NCBI GenBank assembly: GCA_001599815.1
Contig: BCIA01000003.1
Span: forward strand, 5,185,598 to 5,249,597
DNA: 64,000 nucleotides
Reading direction: 5' to 3'
From: Furcasterigmium furcatum
Taxonomy: Eukaryota; Ascomycota; Sordariomycetes; Glomerellales; Plectosphaerellaceae
Shown: one piece after another, positions 54,760 to 64,000 of the stretch
Numbering within the stretch: the stretch's first letter is position 1
Layout: every line of letters starts with the position of its first letter
Program-made: the position numbers and the translations under genes
The notes under the pieces: model-generated
What the model was told of the DNA's origin: nothing
The model's input: the letters and a program-made list of their open reading frames with translations, nothing else
Database searches by the model: none

Positions 54760-56922
54760 CTAAACACGGACCCTGAACAGACGAGCGCTCATCGTGGCGG
54801 GAAGCTCGACCACGAGCGCCGACTTGGAGGCATCCCAGCTGCTCTGTACGGGAAGCTGCTTCGGGTAGAGGAACTCGATCTCGGCGTCCTGGCTGTTCTC
54901 TGGGATGGGGATAGACAGCGCATTCTCTGCTGCGCCGCCACGTCGCCAGACTGAGACGTAGTACGTACCGGTCTCCTCGCCGTCGGCAGACCTGGCGGCC
55001 AGGCCGAGCGCAAGCCAGTCATCGTGCCAGGCAGGCAGCCCCAGCGGCCAAAAGGGCGTCGAGGTGGGAATGTCGGCCCTGATCTGCTTGTACACGTCCA
55101 TGCCGTCCAGCACGAGCTTGAACTGCTCCGGCTTCAAGATGTCCAGACGCCCGCTGAGATGGATGCGGCCGAGGAGGCTGTTGACGACGGTCATCGCGTT
55201 GAGCTCGTCGGACCACTCCGGCTGGGGGTACGCCCAGGTCGCGCTCTGTTCCGGGGTGACGGCCGTCGGAACACCGGCCGCGATGGCGGCGTAGTGATGG
55301 GGGTGCTGCTGGTCGCTCGTGGACTGGAGCGGGTGCGTCGCGAGCATGGCATAGTCCATCCGCTGCGCGCCGCTCGAGCAGCTCTCGATGACGAGATCGG
55401 GGTATCGGTCGAAGATCTTGTTCACCCATGCCAGATAAGCACGGTTGTGGTCCAGCAGGCCTGCCCCGGCGCTGAAGCTTCCGTTGCCGTCGGTACCCTG
55501 GGTGACGTGGATGTTGTAATCAAACTTGAAGTAACCGACGCCGTATTGCTGGACACACCTGTCCACGACCTCGTCCAGCGTGTCCCGGACCGTGGGGTGG
55601 CGGAAGTCCAGCTGGTGGCGCCCCTTTTCCGTGATGCGTTCGCCGTCCCTCTGAAAGAAGGCTTCAGGGGGCAGCCGCGAGGCCATGACGCTGCGGACGC
55701 CGATCACCTCGGGCTCCAACCAGAGGCCTGGTATCAGGCCAGCCCCGCGGATCTTCGCCAGGAGCTTTTCGAAGCCCATGGGGAACCGCTTCTTCGAGGG
55801 CTGCCACAGCCCGACATCGGTCCACCAGTTGTTATCATCGGCGTACCAGCCGGCGTCGATGACGAAGAATTCCGCGCCAGACTTGGCCACAGGATCGATC
55901 AGAGCGAGGATCTTCTCGTCGGTAGGGTCCCCCATGAGGCAGTTCATGTAGTCGTTGAAGATGATGGGGAGCTTCTCATTGTCGGCATGATGCCTGCGGA
56001 TGCGCCGGCGATACTGCGTAAGGGCTGCAAAACTGGCGTCTGGGTTGTCGTAGAGATGAGCTACCGCGACAGGGACGCTCACAAAAGAGGCACCGGGGGT
56101 CAGGCGATGCCTCCATTCATGGGGGGTGGATGCAGGACCGGAGGCGGCGAGGTAGACGTTGTCGTGCCAGTCTCCAATCTCCCAGCGCCAGGAGCCGTTA
56201 TGCTCAACCTGCCACAGCCAGGTCTCGCTGTTGTCGCGGCGTTTAAGCATGCCCATGGGCAGCTTGCCCTGCGTGCTGAAGGTGCCCTGGCTCGCGATGC
56301 TGAAGGTGGCGTGCGACGCCTCCTCGTGGTATGGTAGGCCATAGATGCCGTAGTCATCAACCCCCACGTCAGGGAGAGATCTCGTCACCCACTGGGCCTC
56401 GCGGAACCAGGTGTTGTTTGCGTAGGCGACTTGGTAGTCGTGCCACCATTCTCGGGACCTGGTGAGGCCGCCAATGACCACTGACGGCACCTGAACAAGG
56501 GTGATGTCGGCAGGGGAGTCATTCTTGACAGCAACTGTGGCTCTCAACACTGGAACTCCCGAGTAAATAGTGAGGTGGCTGGTCGCAGTGACACCCGTCT
56601 TCTCGTCGTGAAGCTCGACGTGTAGAGTCTTGGACGTGGCACGGCCAGCGCCGTCCTCGGTTTCGGTATGAGAACGATATCTCAGTCGCTGCCCAATGTA
56701 TGAGCCGACGAGAGCTTGAGAACTTTTCTGAGAGGCGTTGCCCTCCCCGCTGAGGCGAAGCTCGATAAGGGGACGGGCCAGCTCGGAATGGTGGGGTGAG
56801 CATGATGGCTGCGGCTCCTTGCCGGCAGGGAGAAGGTATTCCAGAAAGGCTGCGCCGTCTGCCGCAATGCGCACCGCCACACGGACTGCGTCGTTTTCGA
56901 GGAGAAGAACCTTGCCAGTCAT
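54760..56922 (-). CDS. Alpha-galactosidase, glycoside hydrolase family 36
   Basis: A single exon of 720 aa, the family length. The N-terminal half is a beta-rich domain; the catalytic barrel starts near residue 320 (LPIIFNDYMNCLMGDPT). The nucleophile is Asp468 in YFKFDYN and the acid/base is Asp537 in TSDQQHP. Other family blocks are FFVIDAGWYAD, GLWLEPEV and ESCSSGAQRMDY. It should remove terminal alpha-galactose from melibiose, raffinose or similar sugars by a retaining mechanism. There is no signal peptide, so it is probably intracellular and acts on imported sugar. It is divergent from a Zn2Cys6 regulator, and a maltose-type transporter follows. Confidence 0.94.
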   Translation of the reverse strand: MTGKVLLLENDAVRVAVRIAADGAAFLEYLLPAGKEPQPSCSPHHSELARPLIELRLSGEGNASQKSSQALVGSYIGQRLRYRSHTETEDGAGRATSKTLHVELHDEKTGVTATSHLTIYSGVPVLRATVAVKNDSPADITLVQVPSVVIGGLTRSREWWHDYQVAYANNTWFREAQWVTRSLPDVGVDDYGIYGLPYHEEASHATFSIASQGTFSTQGKLPMGMLKRRDNSETWLWQVEHNGSWRWEIGDWHDNVYLAASGPASTPHEWRHRLTPGASFVSVPVAVAHLYDNPDASFAALTQYRRRIRRHHADNEKLPIIFNDYMNCLMGDPTDEKILALIDPVAKSGAEFFVIDAGWYADDNNWWTDVGLWQPSKKRFPMGFEKLLAKIRGAGLIPGLWLEPEVIGVRSVMASRLPPEAFFQRDGERITEKGRHQLDFRHPTVRDTLDEVVDRCVQQYGVGYFKFDYNIHVTQGTDGNGSFSAGAGLLDHNRAYLAWVNKIFDRYPDLVIESCSSGAQRMDYAMLATHPLQSTSDQQHPHHYAAIAAGVPTAVTPEQSATWAYPQPEWSDELNAMTVVNSLLGRIHLSGRLDILKPEQFKLVLDGMDVYKQIRADIPTSTPFWPLGLPAWHDDWLALGLAARSADGEETGTYYVSVWRRGGAAENALSIPIPENSQDAEIEFLYPKQLPVQSSWDASKSALVVELPATMSARLFRVRV

Positions 56923-57605
56923 GGTCTACAGCATGTGCCTATGGTTGGAATGGAGGTTGATGATGGCAGATGGAATGGGATGTCACGCCGGTGCTGGCTC
57001 TCTGGTGGTCTTTTAAGTCGTCTAATACCCCCAAAGAAGGCCGGGAACCTGTAAAGTCTGCCATTCTCATCGAGAAGCCCACTATTTCCCCGCGGCCTTC
57101 ACCTCTGAGAAAGGGGACGTGGAGTCGATGAGGGATGGTCTGGGACTTTGGGAGCGGGAAACCTGGTGTCAAGGGTGCGGTAAACTGCGGCAAACCCGGT
57201 GCAAAGCGGGAAACCGGGTGAGAAACCGAGAAACACCTCCAAGCCAAGCCGCATCTCTCCTAAACACAGGCACCCAGGCGGGGAAGCTGCTCGATCACCG
57301 TCAAGAGCCTTTTCTGGGGTTTCTTAGCCGCACGAGTTGAATCGTTTCCCGATTGCTACTACCAAATATGTACATAGTATGACCCAGGCTGTGGATTTGG
57401 AGTGCGTACGTAGGCCAACTAGTAGTTGTGCGCATCACAAAGTGTTGGATCCACGGATGCATCTTCCCGAAGACAGCATCTCCGCATCGGCGTAGTCCTG
57501 GTTCAATTGGTTGTTTCTGCCCCCTCCCCACCTTCTTACGACTTCTTAGAAGTAAGTATGTGACGCGCTCTGTCACTACGCCTGTTCTGACGACCATCGA
57601 GAGCC
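56923..57605. other. Divergent promoter region, GH36 / Zn2Cys6 regulator
   Basis: This 683-bp spacer sits between two head-to-head genes. Its middle holds four GCGGNAAAC elements (separate entry) and a near match in reverse orientation (GTTTCCCGA, 57344-57352). No coding sequence is seen. Confidence 0.6.
57154..57214 (+). promoter_or_regulatory. Cluster of four GCGGNAAAC elements
   Basis: Four 9-bp copies in the same orientation occur at 57154-57162, 57177-57185, 57187-57195 and 57206-57214, with N being G, T, C and G. CGG triplets are the usual half-site of Zn2Cys6 proteins. The adjacent Zn2Cys6 gene is therefore the natural candidate binder, controlling GH36 and perhaps itself. Confidence 0.6.
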
Positions 57606-59374
57606 ATGCGCCCATCAACTGCTTGCTCCGCCTGCCGGTAAGTCTCCGCACCGCTTCGTGGCATGCGCCCTGCGTCTGATATTGACGGCCGCCTCCAGCA
57701 ACGGCAAGAGGAAATGTCGCCCCAGCCGCAACCCTCAAACCAAGACCTGTGGTCGGTGCGAGCGCATGAAACTCACGTGCAGCTTGGTCGCGTCCGTTGA
57801 CGATCTGGCTACCACTGATACTACCGCTCAGGATGCCTCACCAGCGAGGCAGGCTCTCAGTGCACTAACCGGGCTCCGCTCGAGCTGCGTGTGCGCAGAG
57901 CCCGAGCTTCGAGAGGGAGATCCCTCGTGGCGGGAGGATATGGTGAGCAACTACTTTTCAGTGGTTCACGACAAGCATCATTCCATTTTCCATAGGCCGC
58001 TATTCGAGTCCGAGATGCGCGATGGACTCGTTCCAGATGTCCTGTCGTGCGCGGTGCTATCTCTCGGGTCGAGGTTCACGACCATAGAGGGGCGCATCAT
58101 GCCCGCACCATCACAGCAGAGGCTCTTGGGCGACCGGCTGGCAGAAAGCGCCATGCGATGCTTGGACATGAGAGACATTTCCCTCAGAACCGTCCAGGCC
58201 TGCATCCTGCTCGGGACTTTGTGCTACGTCGACGGCAAAGGCGAGGCCGAATCCCTGTACTTTGCCGCCGCCCTGCGGCTGGCCCTGGTTCTAGACCTGC
58301 CACACCGGAGTTGCAGCACTGCCCTTGAACGAGAATCCAATCTGCGCGGTATGTATTGCATCATGGTTGATTAATGGTTCTTTTGTCATCCTCGCCCGAT
58401 GAGCTGACCAGTGGATCGATCTATCAGTGTGGTGGACGCTGTACATGGCCGATATATGGAGCTCCGTCGGCCTCCGGCTTCCCCGCCAATGCAGCTGGCG
58501 CTCCGAGATTGACTTGCCAGCCGATGAGGCCTGGTTCTTGGCCTTGTCGCATGACACTCAGCCGCACCCCGGAAAAGCCCAGCCGACCGGACTCTGGGGC
58601 GAGATGTCCCGCCTGACCTGCATATGGGGCAAGATCCAGGACCTCCTCAAGACCTCAGTCGAACTCCAACACAGCGTGTCATTCCTGCTCCCAGCCATCG
58701 AGGCCCTGGACAGAGACCTCCGTGACTGGTGCGCTTCGCTTCCCCCAAATATCGCCGAAACACCCGAGAACCTGGAGTGGTGGACCCAAAAGGGGCTGGG
58801 CTCCTGTTTTGCAGCCTTGCACCTGGGCTTCCACTACTATCACGAGGTTCTCTTCTATCCACTGATGGGCAACAGCCACCGCGAGCCATCGCCTCAGGTC
58901 ATATCCTACGCAGAGCGGTGCGCAGCCCATGCACGCGCGTTTGGCGACTTGTTGTACCTCTCCGAGCAGACAGAGGGCAGCCGGTGTTTGTACACCATGC
59001 TAGGCCACATGCTCGTCGTCACGTCGACGGTGTACATGCACAGGCTCTTCTTCGATCAGCGAGGCGGCGAGGCTCCACTGATGAGGGAGAGGCTCAAGCA
59101 TAACTTCGAGATCCTGATCGAGCTCCAAGCCCACTGGCACACGCTGGAGACGGCTCTGGCCCGCCTGCGCGTGTTCCACAACGCCTGCCTCTATTCGATC
59201 GAGCACTCATTTGACATGGACCAGTGGATGATTACGTTCATTTTCGAGCACGGCCATGCCGTGCCGGAGAAATATGCGATGTTACCTGACGGGACGACTC
59301 AGGACCTGGTGGGTGACGGAGGCCCCGACCAGGACGAACTCCAGGATTGGTACATGGCATTCATTTGTGAATAG
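57606..59374 (+). CDS. Zn2Cys6 transcription factor beside sugar genes
   Basis: Exons 57606-57637, 57699-58348 and 58428-59374 give 542 aa. The first 61-nt intron interrupts the zinc cluster after its second cysteine, so the DNA-binding domain appears only after splicing: C-x2-C-x6-C-x10-C-x2-C-x6-C (ACSAC, then KRKC, then TCGRCERMKLTC). A fungal-specific transcription factor region follows (NYFSVVHDKHHSIFHRPLF, then VWWTLYMADIW across the second splice). The tiny first exon (32 nt) is easy to miss. Its place between an alpha-galactosidase and a sugar permease makes it a likely pathway activator. That is inference, supported by shared promoter elements. Confidence 0.9.
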
Positions 59375-59645
59375 AGAAAATCCGTGCATGGTGACCAATA
59401 AATTCATGAACTATCGTGACGATATCCGATCCCGAGACTCTGGCTCTCATGCGGAGGCTCCGCGAGGGCATCAAGCTCGAATCTCACCTTCCATGCGATG
59501 ACAATCACTCCCGAGACGCCCCAATAGTAGACGAGGAAAGCCGACTTGGAATTGGCGCTGGCATCTCCTTGTTTCGATGGGAAGATGACGGAGTTAAGCC
59601 TAGGGTGGCCCCGGAACTGAACATCATAGGAAGCCAAAGCCGCAC

Positions 59646-59654
59646 GTTTCCCGC
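59646..59654 (-). promoter_or_regulatory. Fifth GCGGNAAAC element, upstream of permease
   Basis: GTTTCCCGC is the exact reverse complement of GCGGGAAAC, the element repeated in the GH36/regulator promoter. It lies 345 bp before the permease ATG. Confidence 0.5.
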
Positions 59655-59883
59655 ACCACTCCACCCGGGGTCGGTTGGTCCAGCACTGCAATTTGGTTCC
59701 ATCTCTGCGGGGAGTTGGCCCGGGGAGATCCCTCCCTCGAGTACTAGGCTCTAGCTTGTTGCGGGGAGCGCATGTGCTCCGCTTTGGTCCGGGCCCCCTG
59801 ATCTCGGCTTTCCAAAAAGACCAACCTGACTTCTTCAAGTACATTATTCAGTCAAGAGCCGCGTGCGTGTGTCGCTGACCGGG

Positions 59884-59890
59884 TATATAA
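59884..59890 (+). promoter_or_regulatory. TATA box of the maltose-type permease gene
   Basis: TATATAA lies 115 bp upstream of the ATG at 59999. Confidence 0.5.
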
Positions 59891-59998
59891 CCACGGCTCA
59901 GAACATCACGGCTGTCATGTCGCAAACTGACCTCTTCCGAACCTCATTCCCACACTCTCGCTCCCCAGCGTGTACATCCAATCTGCAAATCACACACC

Positions 59999-61840
59999 AT
60001 GGCCGTCCTACCCAATCAGCACGACATGGACAGCAGTGGCGCTCAAGGGAGCGACGGCAAACAAGCCGTAGCTCTCGAGAAGACCGAAAACACGGAAAAT
60101 CTTCCAGACCTCAAGGAATTGGAGGTCTCCGTGGATGCTGCTCGACGCGCCAACGAAGAGGAGCACGACTTGACCGTCCGTCGAGCTCTGAAGATCTACT
60201 GGAAGGCCGTCCTGTGGTCACTCATAGTCTCCATGTCCATCGTCATGGAGGGCTACGACATGAGTCTCATCTTCAACTTCTTCGGCTATCCAGCTTTCCG
60301 CCGGCAGTTCGGCCGCGAGTACCCCAACGGCGACTGGCAGGTGCCCGGCCCCTGGCAGTCCGCTCTCGGCTCCGTCAACACGGCGGGCTGCGTCTCCGGC
60401 GCCTTTATCAATGGCTGGGCCATCAAGCGATTCGGATTCCGTCCCACCTTCTTTGTCGGCTTGATCTTCATGATTGGATTCATATTTATCTCGTTCTTCG
60501 GGAAGACAGTCTTGCTCCAGACCATCGGCCAGCTTCTATGCGGGCAAGTACCCAATATCCTCACCGCGTCCACTTTAAGAGATCCAGGGTTCCTTGATGT
60601 CGAGAAGACTGAGCAGCGCTGACGTATGATTAGTATTCCCTGGGGCATTTTCGCCACCATCGGCCCCGCCTATGCCTCCGAGATCCTCCCCATGGCCCTC
60701 CGGCCTTACCTCACGGCGTATACGAACATGTGCTTTGCGATGGGCCAGTTTATCGGGTCCGGCGTCGTCCAGGGTATGCTCAGCCGGACAGACGAGTGGA
60801 GCTATAGGATTCCCTTCGCCATTCAGTGGGCTTGGCCTGTGCCTCTGATGATCCTCGCATGGTTCATGCCCGAGTCGCCGTGGTGGCTCAGCCGGAACGG
60901 ACGGCACGAAGAAGCTGAGCGGACTCTTCATCGTCTAAGCTCCGGTCTCGATGTCGAGCACGCGAGACGCAAGGTTGCCATGATGATCCACACGGACAGC
61001 ATCGAGCGGGAACTCGTCAGCGGCAGCTCCTACATTGACTGCTTCCGCGGCACCAACTTGCGACGGACCGAGATTGCCTGCATGACCTTTGCCGGCCAGG
61101 TCTTGACTGGCTCCGCCTTTGCCTACACCGCGACGTACTTCTTCCTCCAGGCCGGCATGTCGTCGGAAGACGCATACAAGCTCGGCCTGGGCGGAACCGC
61201 CATTGCCTTTGTCGGCACGATTCTCTCCTGGTTCCTCATGAGGTGGTTCGGACGCCGCAACCTCTATCTCGGAGGCAGCATCATCATGGCCGTTTTTCTA
61301 TTCGTCATCGGCGTCCTGACCATTCCTAGGGGAATTGCGGCCCTCGGATGGGTACAATCGGTCCTGTGCATTCTCTGGCTCTTCACGTTTTCCCAAACCG
61401 TCGGCCCAATCGGCTGGACAATTCCCGCTGAGGTATCCTCAACGCGTCTCCGCTCCAAGACGATCGTCCTCGCGAGAAACACGTACTACATCGTCAGCAT
61501 CATCGCCAACATCATCGAGCCGTACTTCATGAACCCGTCTGAGCTGAACTGGAGGGGCTTTACTGGTAAGTTAGAGCTGCGGCCTCTCTCGGTGAAAGTA
61601 GCATGCAGCAAGCTAATCCGCATCATTCTCGCAGGTTTCTTCTGGTGCGGTGGCGCCATGATTACGATTGTTTGGGGCTTCTTTCGCCTCCCTGAGACCA
61701 AGGGACGCACCTTCGAGGAACTCGATGTCATGTTTGGGCGGCGCGTTCGAACCCGCGAGTTCAAGGTCTACGCTGTTGACGCTTATGCGGAGGATCTTGA
61801 TATCCATAACCGGAAGGAAGGAGAGCAGCACAATGTCTAG
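59999..61840 (+). CDS. MFS alpha-glucoside/maltose-permease-type transporter
   Basis: Exons 59999-60543, 60634-61565 and 61635-61840 give 560 aa with twelve hydrophobic segments after a charged 75-residue N-terminus. Sugar-porter blocks include VMEGYDMSLIFNFFGYPAF (typical of fungal maltose/alpha-glucoside permeases), KRFGFRPTF, PESPWWLSRNGR and PETKGRTFEELD. Intron 1 (60544-60633) begins with GC (GCAAGT) instead of GT: only this junction restores the conserved QLLCG-IPWGIF sequence. Intron 2 is 69 nt with no stop, so retention would add 23 residues in the last helix region. It is a proton-coupled plasma-membrane importer of di- or oligosaccharides. Next to GH36 it may import melibiose- or raffinose-type sugars. 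Confidence 0.92.
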
Positions 61841-63284
61841 CCTCAGTTCGCTGGAGGCCTCTCTGAACTGCCAGAGCTCCCAGTTCTCACCTGACAGTTG
61901 TCACGTGGGGTCAGATGACATATATCGTGCGCCTCCATTGATACATGTAGCTGATTATAGATCTATTCACTGAAATTCGAGGGCGTACACTGATCGTGAA
62001 AGACGTTCAAAGATATAAACTCAACGGTATGTGATGTTTTACCTCTCTTGACGCCTAGCCACTTCGTTTTTGCTCCGCAGCTCTAGATTGTGGATCTGCG
62101 CTCCTCCCGATTTCCTGCCACTTGAGCCTTTTATCTACCACCTCTAGTGGTGGAAGATCATCCAGCACCATACAATTCACAGATTCAGTCTGTCAGGCAA
62201 ACAAAAAAGCTAAGAGCTCGAACATAAGTGCGGTAAGGCATGCGGAAAACTAGATCAGAATTGCAAACATGACAGGTGGCTGGCCCATGACGGTGTCGAT
62301 ATCGGGTTGTACATAGGCTAGAGGCTCCTTAAAATAAGGTTTGAGTGGGCGGACGGATATCTGACTTGATTCGGCTTTATATATATCGACTTTAAATACA
62401 ACCAGAAGAAGGACCTGAAGAAGAGCTCCTAGGTTCGGGGGAAATCTTCCATCAGTATATTGCGGGCTATGGGATCCTTGATGGACCCTGGGATGAACGG
62501 CCAGAGAGCGGATGAGGTTCTCTCAACCGAGCGTTTTGCCCTCGACTCAACATCTACCCGGCCTCTTACTTCGAGGCGCCCACAACTTGCTGGCAGTACG
62601 GCACGCCCTCCGCGTCCAGTCGGTGGCCGAAGACTGTCGCGAAGAGTGATAAGTTGGGTTCGGCTGGTCAGCACCTCAGTAAAACGCGCACTGTCATAGT
62701 ACCCCGGACCCCGCCAACGGACATACGGCCCTGTCCAGCTGGATGGCTCACGTCAGACCCGTTGTGCCGTTTATTATTAGGGCCTTGACTTGTCAGCACT
62801 TACCATGTGCTTAGACCAGCCCTATGGGGCCCCCAAGACGACTCGAGACGGGCATCCTTCATTCAGACTGGCGGCCTCAACAAGGATGCGAAATTGTATT
62901 CGATACGCACTCGCTTAACTTGCGCTCTGGGGAGTCATCCGTAGGGCTGTTAAGGCTTAGCGAGGCGAGCTGAGATTTCCCCTGGGGAACCTGGGAGACG
63001 GATCTCGCCGCGCGTCATCCATGTTCGCACGTGTAAGCGCTGAGGCCAACGATGCGACGCCAAGAGGCCCCTCACAAAAAGGGCGGCCCGTACCCGGATG
63101 AAGTCGCGCGGACTGTGAACACATTGGGCACAAGCGCGAACAAGTACGAACTACCCAATCAAGCAATGAAGGCCGACGATTGACAGGCATAGCAACAGCA
63201 ACTTATATATACGTTGAGCCCCCGCGCACGCATGCGCCTCGCGATATGTGTCTCCTCCCAACAGACTTCCTATCGACTCTCAAA
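61841..63284. other. 1.4 kb AT-richer intergenic region
   Basis: No gene is supported. The stretch at 61.9-62.4 kb is richer in A and T than its surroundings. One GCGGAAAAC lies at 62242-62250, fitting the GCGGNAAAC pattern but in no clear promoter position. An 80-codon frame on each strand at 62.4-62.7 kb matches nothing. Confidence 0.5.
63204..63211 (+). promoter_or_regulatory. TATA box of the alpha/beta hydrolase gene
   Basis: TATATATA lies about 80 bp upstream of the ATG at 63285. Confidence 0.5.
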
Positions 63285-64000
63285 ATGACTCCCGCGGCCT
63301 CCATCATCTTCGTTCACGGCGCCTGGCACACCCCCGGGTGCTGGGACAAGGTCATCCCTCTCCTCGAGGCGCGCAACTATCGTTGCACCGCCGTCCACTT
63401 GTCCGGGACGCAGGGCAACGCCGGCGTCAACCTGGCGAGCGACGTCGAGATCGTGCAGAACGCGATCAAGGCGGAGACGTCCGAGGGCCGCAACGTGTTC
63501 GTCATCGGACACTCGTTCGGCGGCATTGTCGCCGCCAGCTCGATCAAGGGCCTGGCGCGGCCCAAGGACGCTCCGTCCGAGGGCTCCGGCACGGGCTACG
63601 TCGTCGGCCTCATGCTCATCGCCACCGGCTACATCCGCGACGGCCAGTGCCTCTTCGACATCTTCGGCGGAAACAGCGCCCCCGACGCGGTCTCCATTGA
63701 CTTTGAGACCGGCTGGACGGACGTCTCCGGCGACCCCAAGCACTGGTTCTACCACGACCTGTCCGACGAGGAGGCTGCAGTCTACGTGTCGAAGCTCCAG
63801 AGGCAGGCATTGGGGCCCATGGTGGACAAGGAGCACAGCCACGCCGGCTGGCTGGACGTGCCGACCTGGTTCCTGTCGACGACGGAGGATAAGATCATTT
63901 ACCCCGAGAGCCAGAAGCGCTGGACGAAGGAGGCGAGGGACGCCGGGGCCACGATCACATACAAGGAGTTCGAGACCAGCCACTCTCCGTTCCTAAGCAA
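63285..64000 (+). CDS. Alpha/beta hydrolase (partial, right edge)
   Basis: The frame starts at the ATG at 63285 and is still open at the window end, giving 238 codons; probably only a few residues are missing. The N-terminus IIFVHGAWHTPGCWDKV supplies the oxyanion-hole HGAW. The nucleophile is Ser77 in IGHSFGG, the acid is Asp202 in STTEDKI and the base is His233 in ETSHSP. This matches the small AB-hydrolase_6 esterase-like group, cytosolic and with broad ester substrates. The region is extremely GC-rich at third positions. No link to the sugar cluster is evident. Confidence 0.88.
   Translation, partial: MTPAASIIFVHGAWHTPGCWDKVIPLLEARNYRCTAVHLSGTQGNAGVNLASDVEIVQNAIKAETSEGRNVFVIGHSFGGIVAASSIKGLARPKDAPSEGSGTGYVVGLMLIATGYIRDGQCLFDIFGGNSAPDAVSIDFETGWTDVSGDPKHWFYHDLSDEEAAVYVSKLQRQALGPMVDKEHSHAGWLDVPTWFLSTTEDKIIYPESQKRWTKEARDAGATITYKEFETSHSPFLS

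Larger units (their letters stand above)
59375..59998. other. Promoter region of the maltose-type permease
   Basis: 624 bp without a gene. It contains one GTTTCCCGC element (59646-59654) and a TATATAA box (59884-59890), described separately. Confidence 0.55.

Noticed and set aside
55024..56337. 437-codon plus-strand open frame
   Set aside because: It is antisense to the GH36 gene, whose catalytic motifs are clear on the other strand.
61735..61760. GTTCGAACC, resembling a tRNA T-loop
   Set aside because: It lies inside the permease coding sequence, and no cloverleaf arms can be drawn around it. No tRNA or rRNA gene was recognised elsewhere in the window.
62242..62250. GCGGAAAAC as another operator of the sugar cluster
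   Set aside because: It fits the pattern but lies downstream of the permease and about 1 kb before an unrelated gene, so it is likely chance.

Overview
The window reads as nuclear DNA of a filamentous ascomycete (Pezizomycotina, probably Sordariomycetes; the genus cannot be fixed from sequence alone). The evidence is short introns (46-90 nt) with GT-AG borders and CTRAC-like branch sites, GC-rich codon use, and typical families: two Zn2Cys6 regulators, a bZIP-DUF3425 factor, a NACHT protein, a PDR transporter and a DUF3176 membrane protein. A Fot1/pogo transposon carries stop codons of the C-to-T type expected from repeat-induced point mutation. A few N bases show a draft assembly. Twenty genes, one of them cut by the right edge, three pseudogenes and one transposon are supported. 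I rebuilt the exon structures by hand and checked reading phase across every junction.

Layout. 0.6-3.2 kb: bZIP-DUF3425 factor, convergent with an Atl1-like DNA-repair protein. 3.2-6.4 kb: no gene seen. 6.4-15 kb: a BAHD-type acyltransferase, an OPT transporter flanked by the N- and C-terminal remnants of NmrA-like genes, and an aldehyde-reductase-like SDR. 15.6-24.5 kb: a PDR-type ABC transporter, a convergent Zn2Cys6 factor and a dienelactone hydrolase. 24.7-26.6 kb: the dead Fot1 element with intact ends and TA target duplication. 27.5-32.5 kb: a secreted subtilase and a vacuolar-type Ca2+/H+ exchanger. 32.6-41.2 kb: a Rad5-like SNF2 ATPase divergent from a NACHT (NLR-like) protein that ends in two zinc fingers and a repeated tail. 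42.6-49.7 kb: an MFS sugar transporter, a DUF1348 protein and a DUF3176 membrane protein, with related noncoding repeats between them. 50.5-54 kb: an SDR, a PhzF-like protein and an NmrA-like protein. 54.7-61.9 kb: a GH36 alpha-galactosidase, a Zn2Cys6 factor and a maltose-permease-type MFS transporter. The right edge cuts an alpha/beta hydrolase.

The best functional unit is the last sugar cluster. The promoter shared by the GH36 gene and the regulator holds four copies of GCGGNAAAC in 61 bp, and a fifth copy in reverse orientation lies upstream of the transporter, which suggests one regulon for alpha-galactoside uptake and hydrolysis. The most unusual single gene is the NACHT/zinc-finger protein paired head to head with the SNF2 ATPase. 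The rest looks like fast-evolving accessory DNA: transporters, hydrolases, regulators, gene remnants and a mutated transposon.
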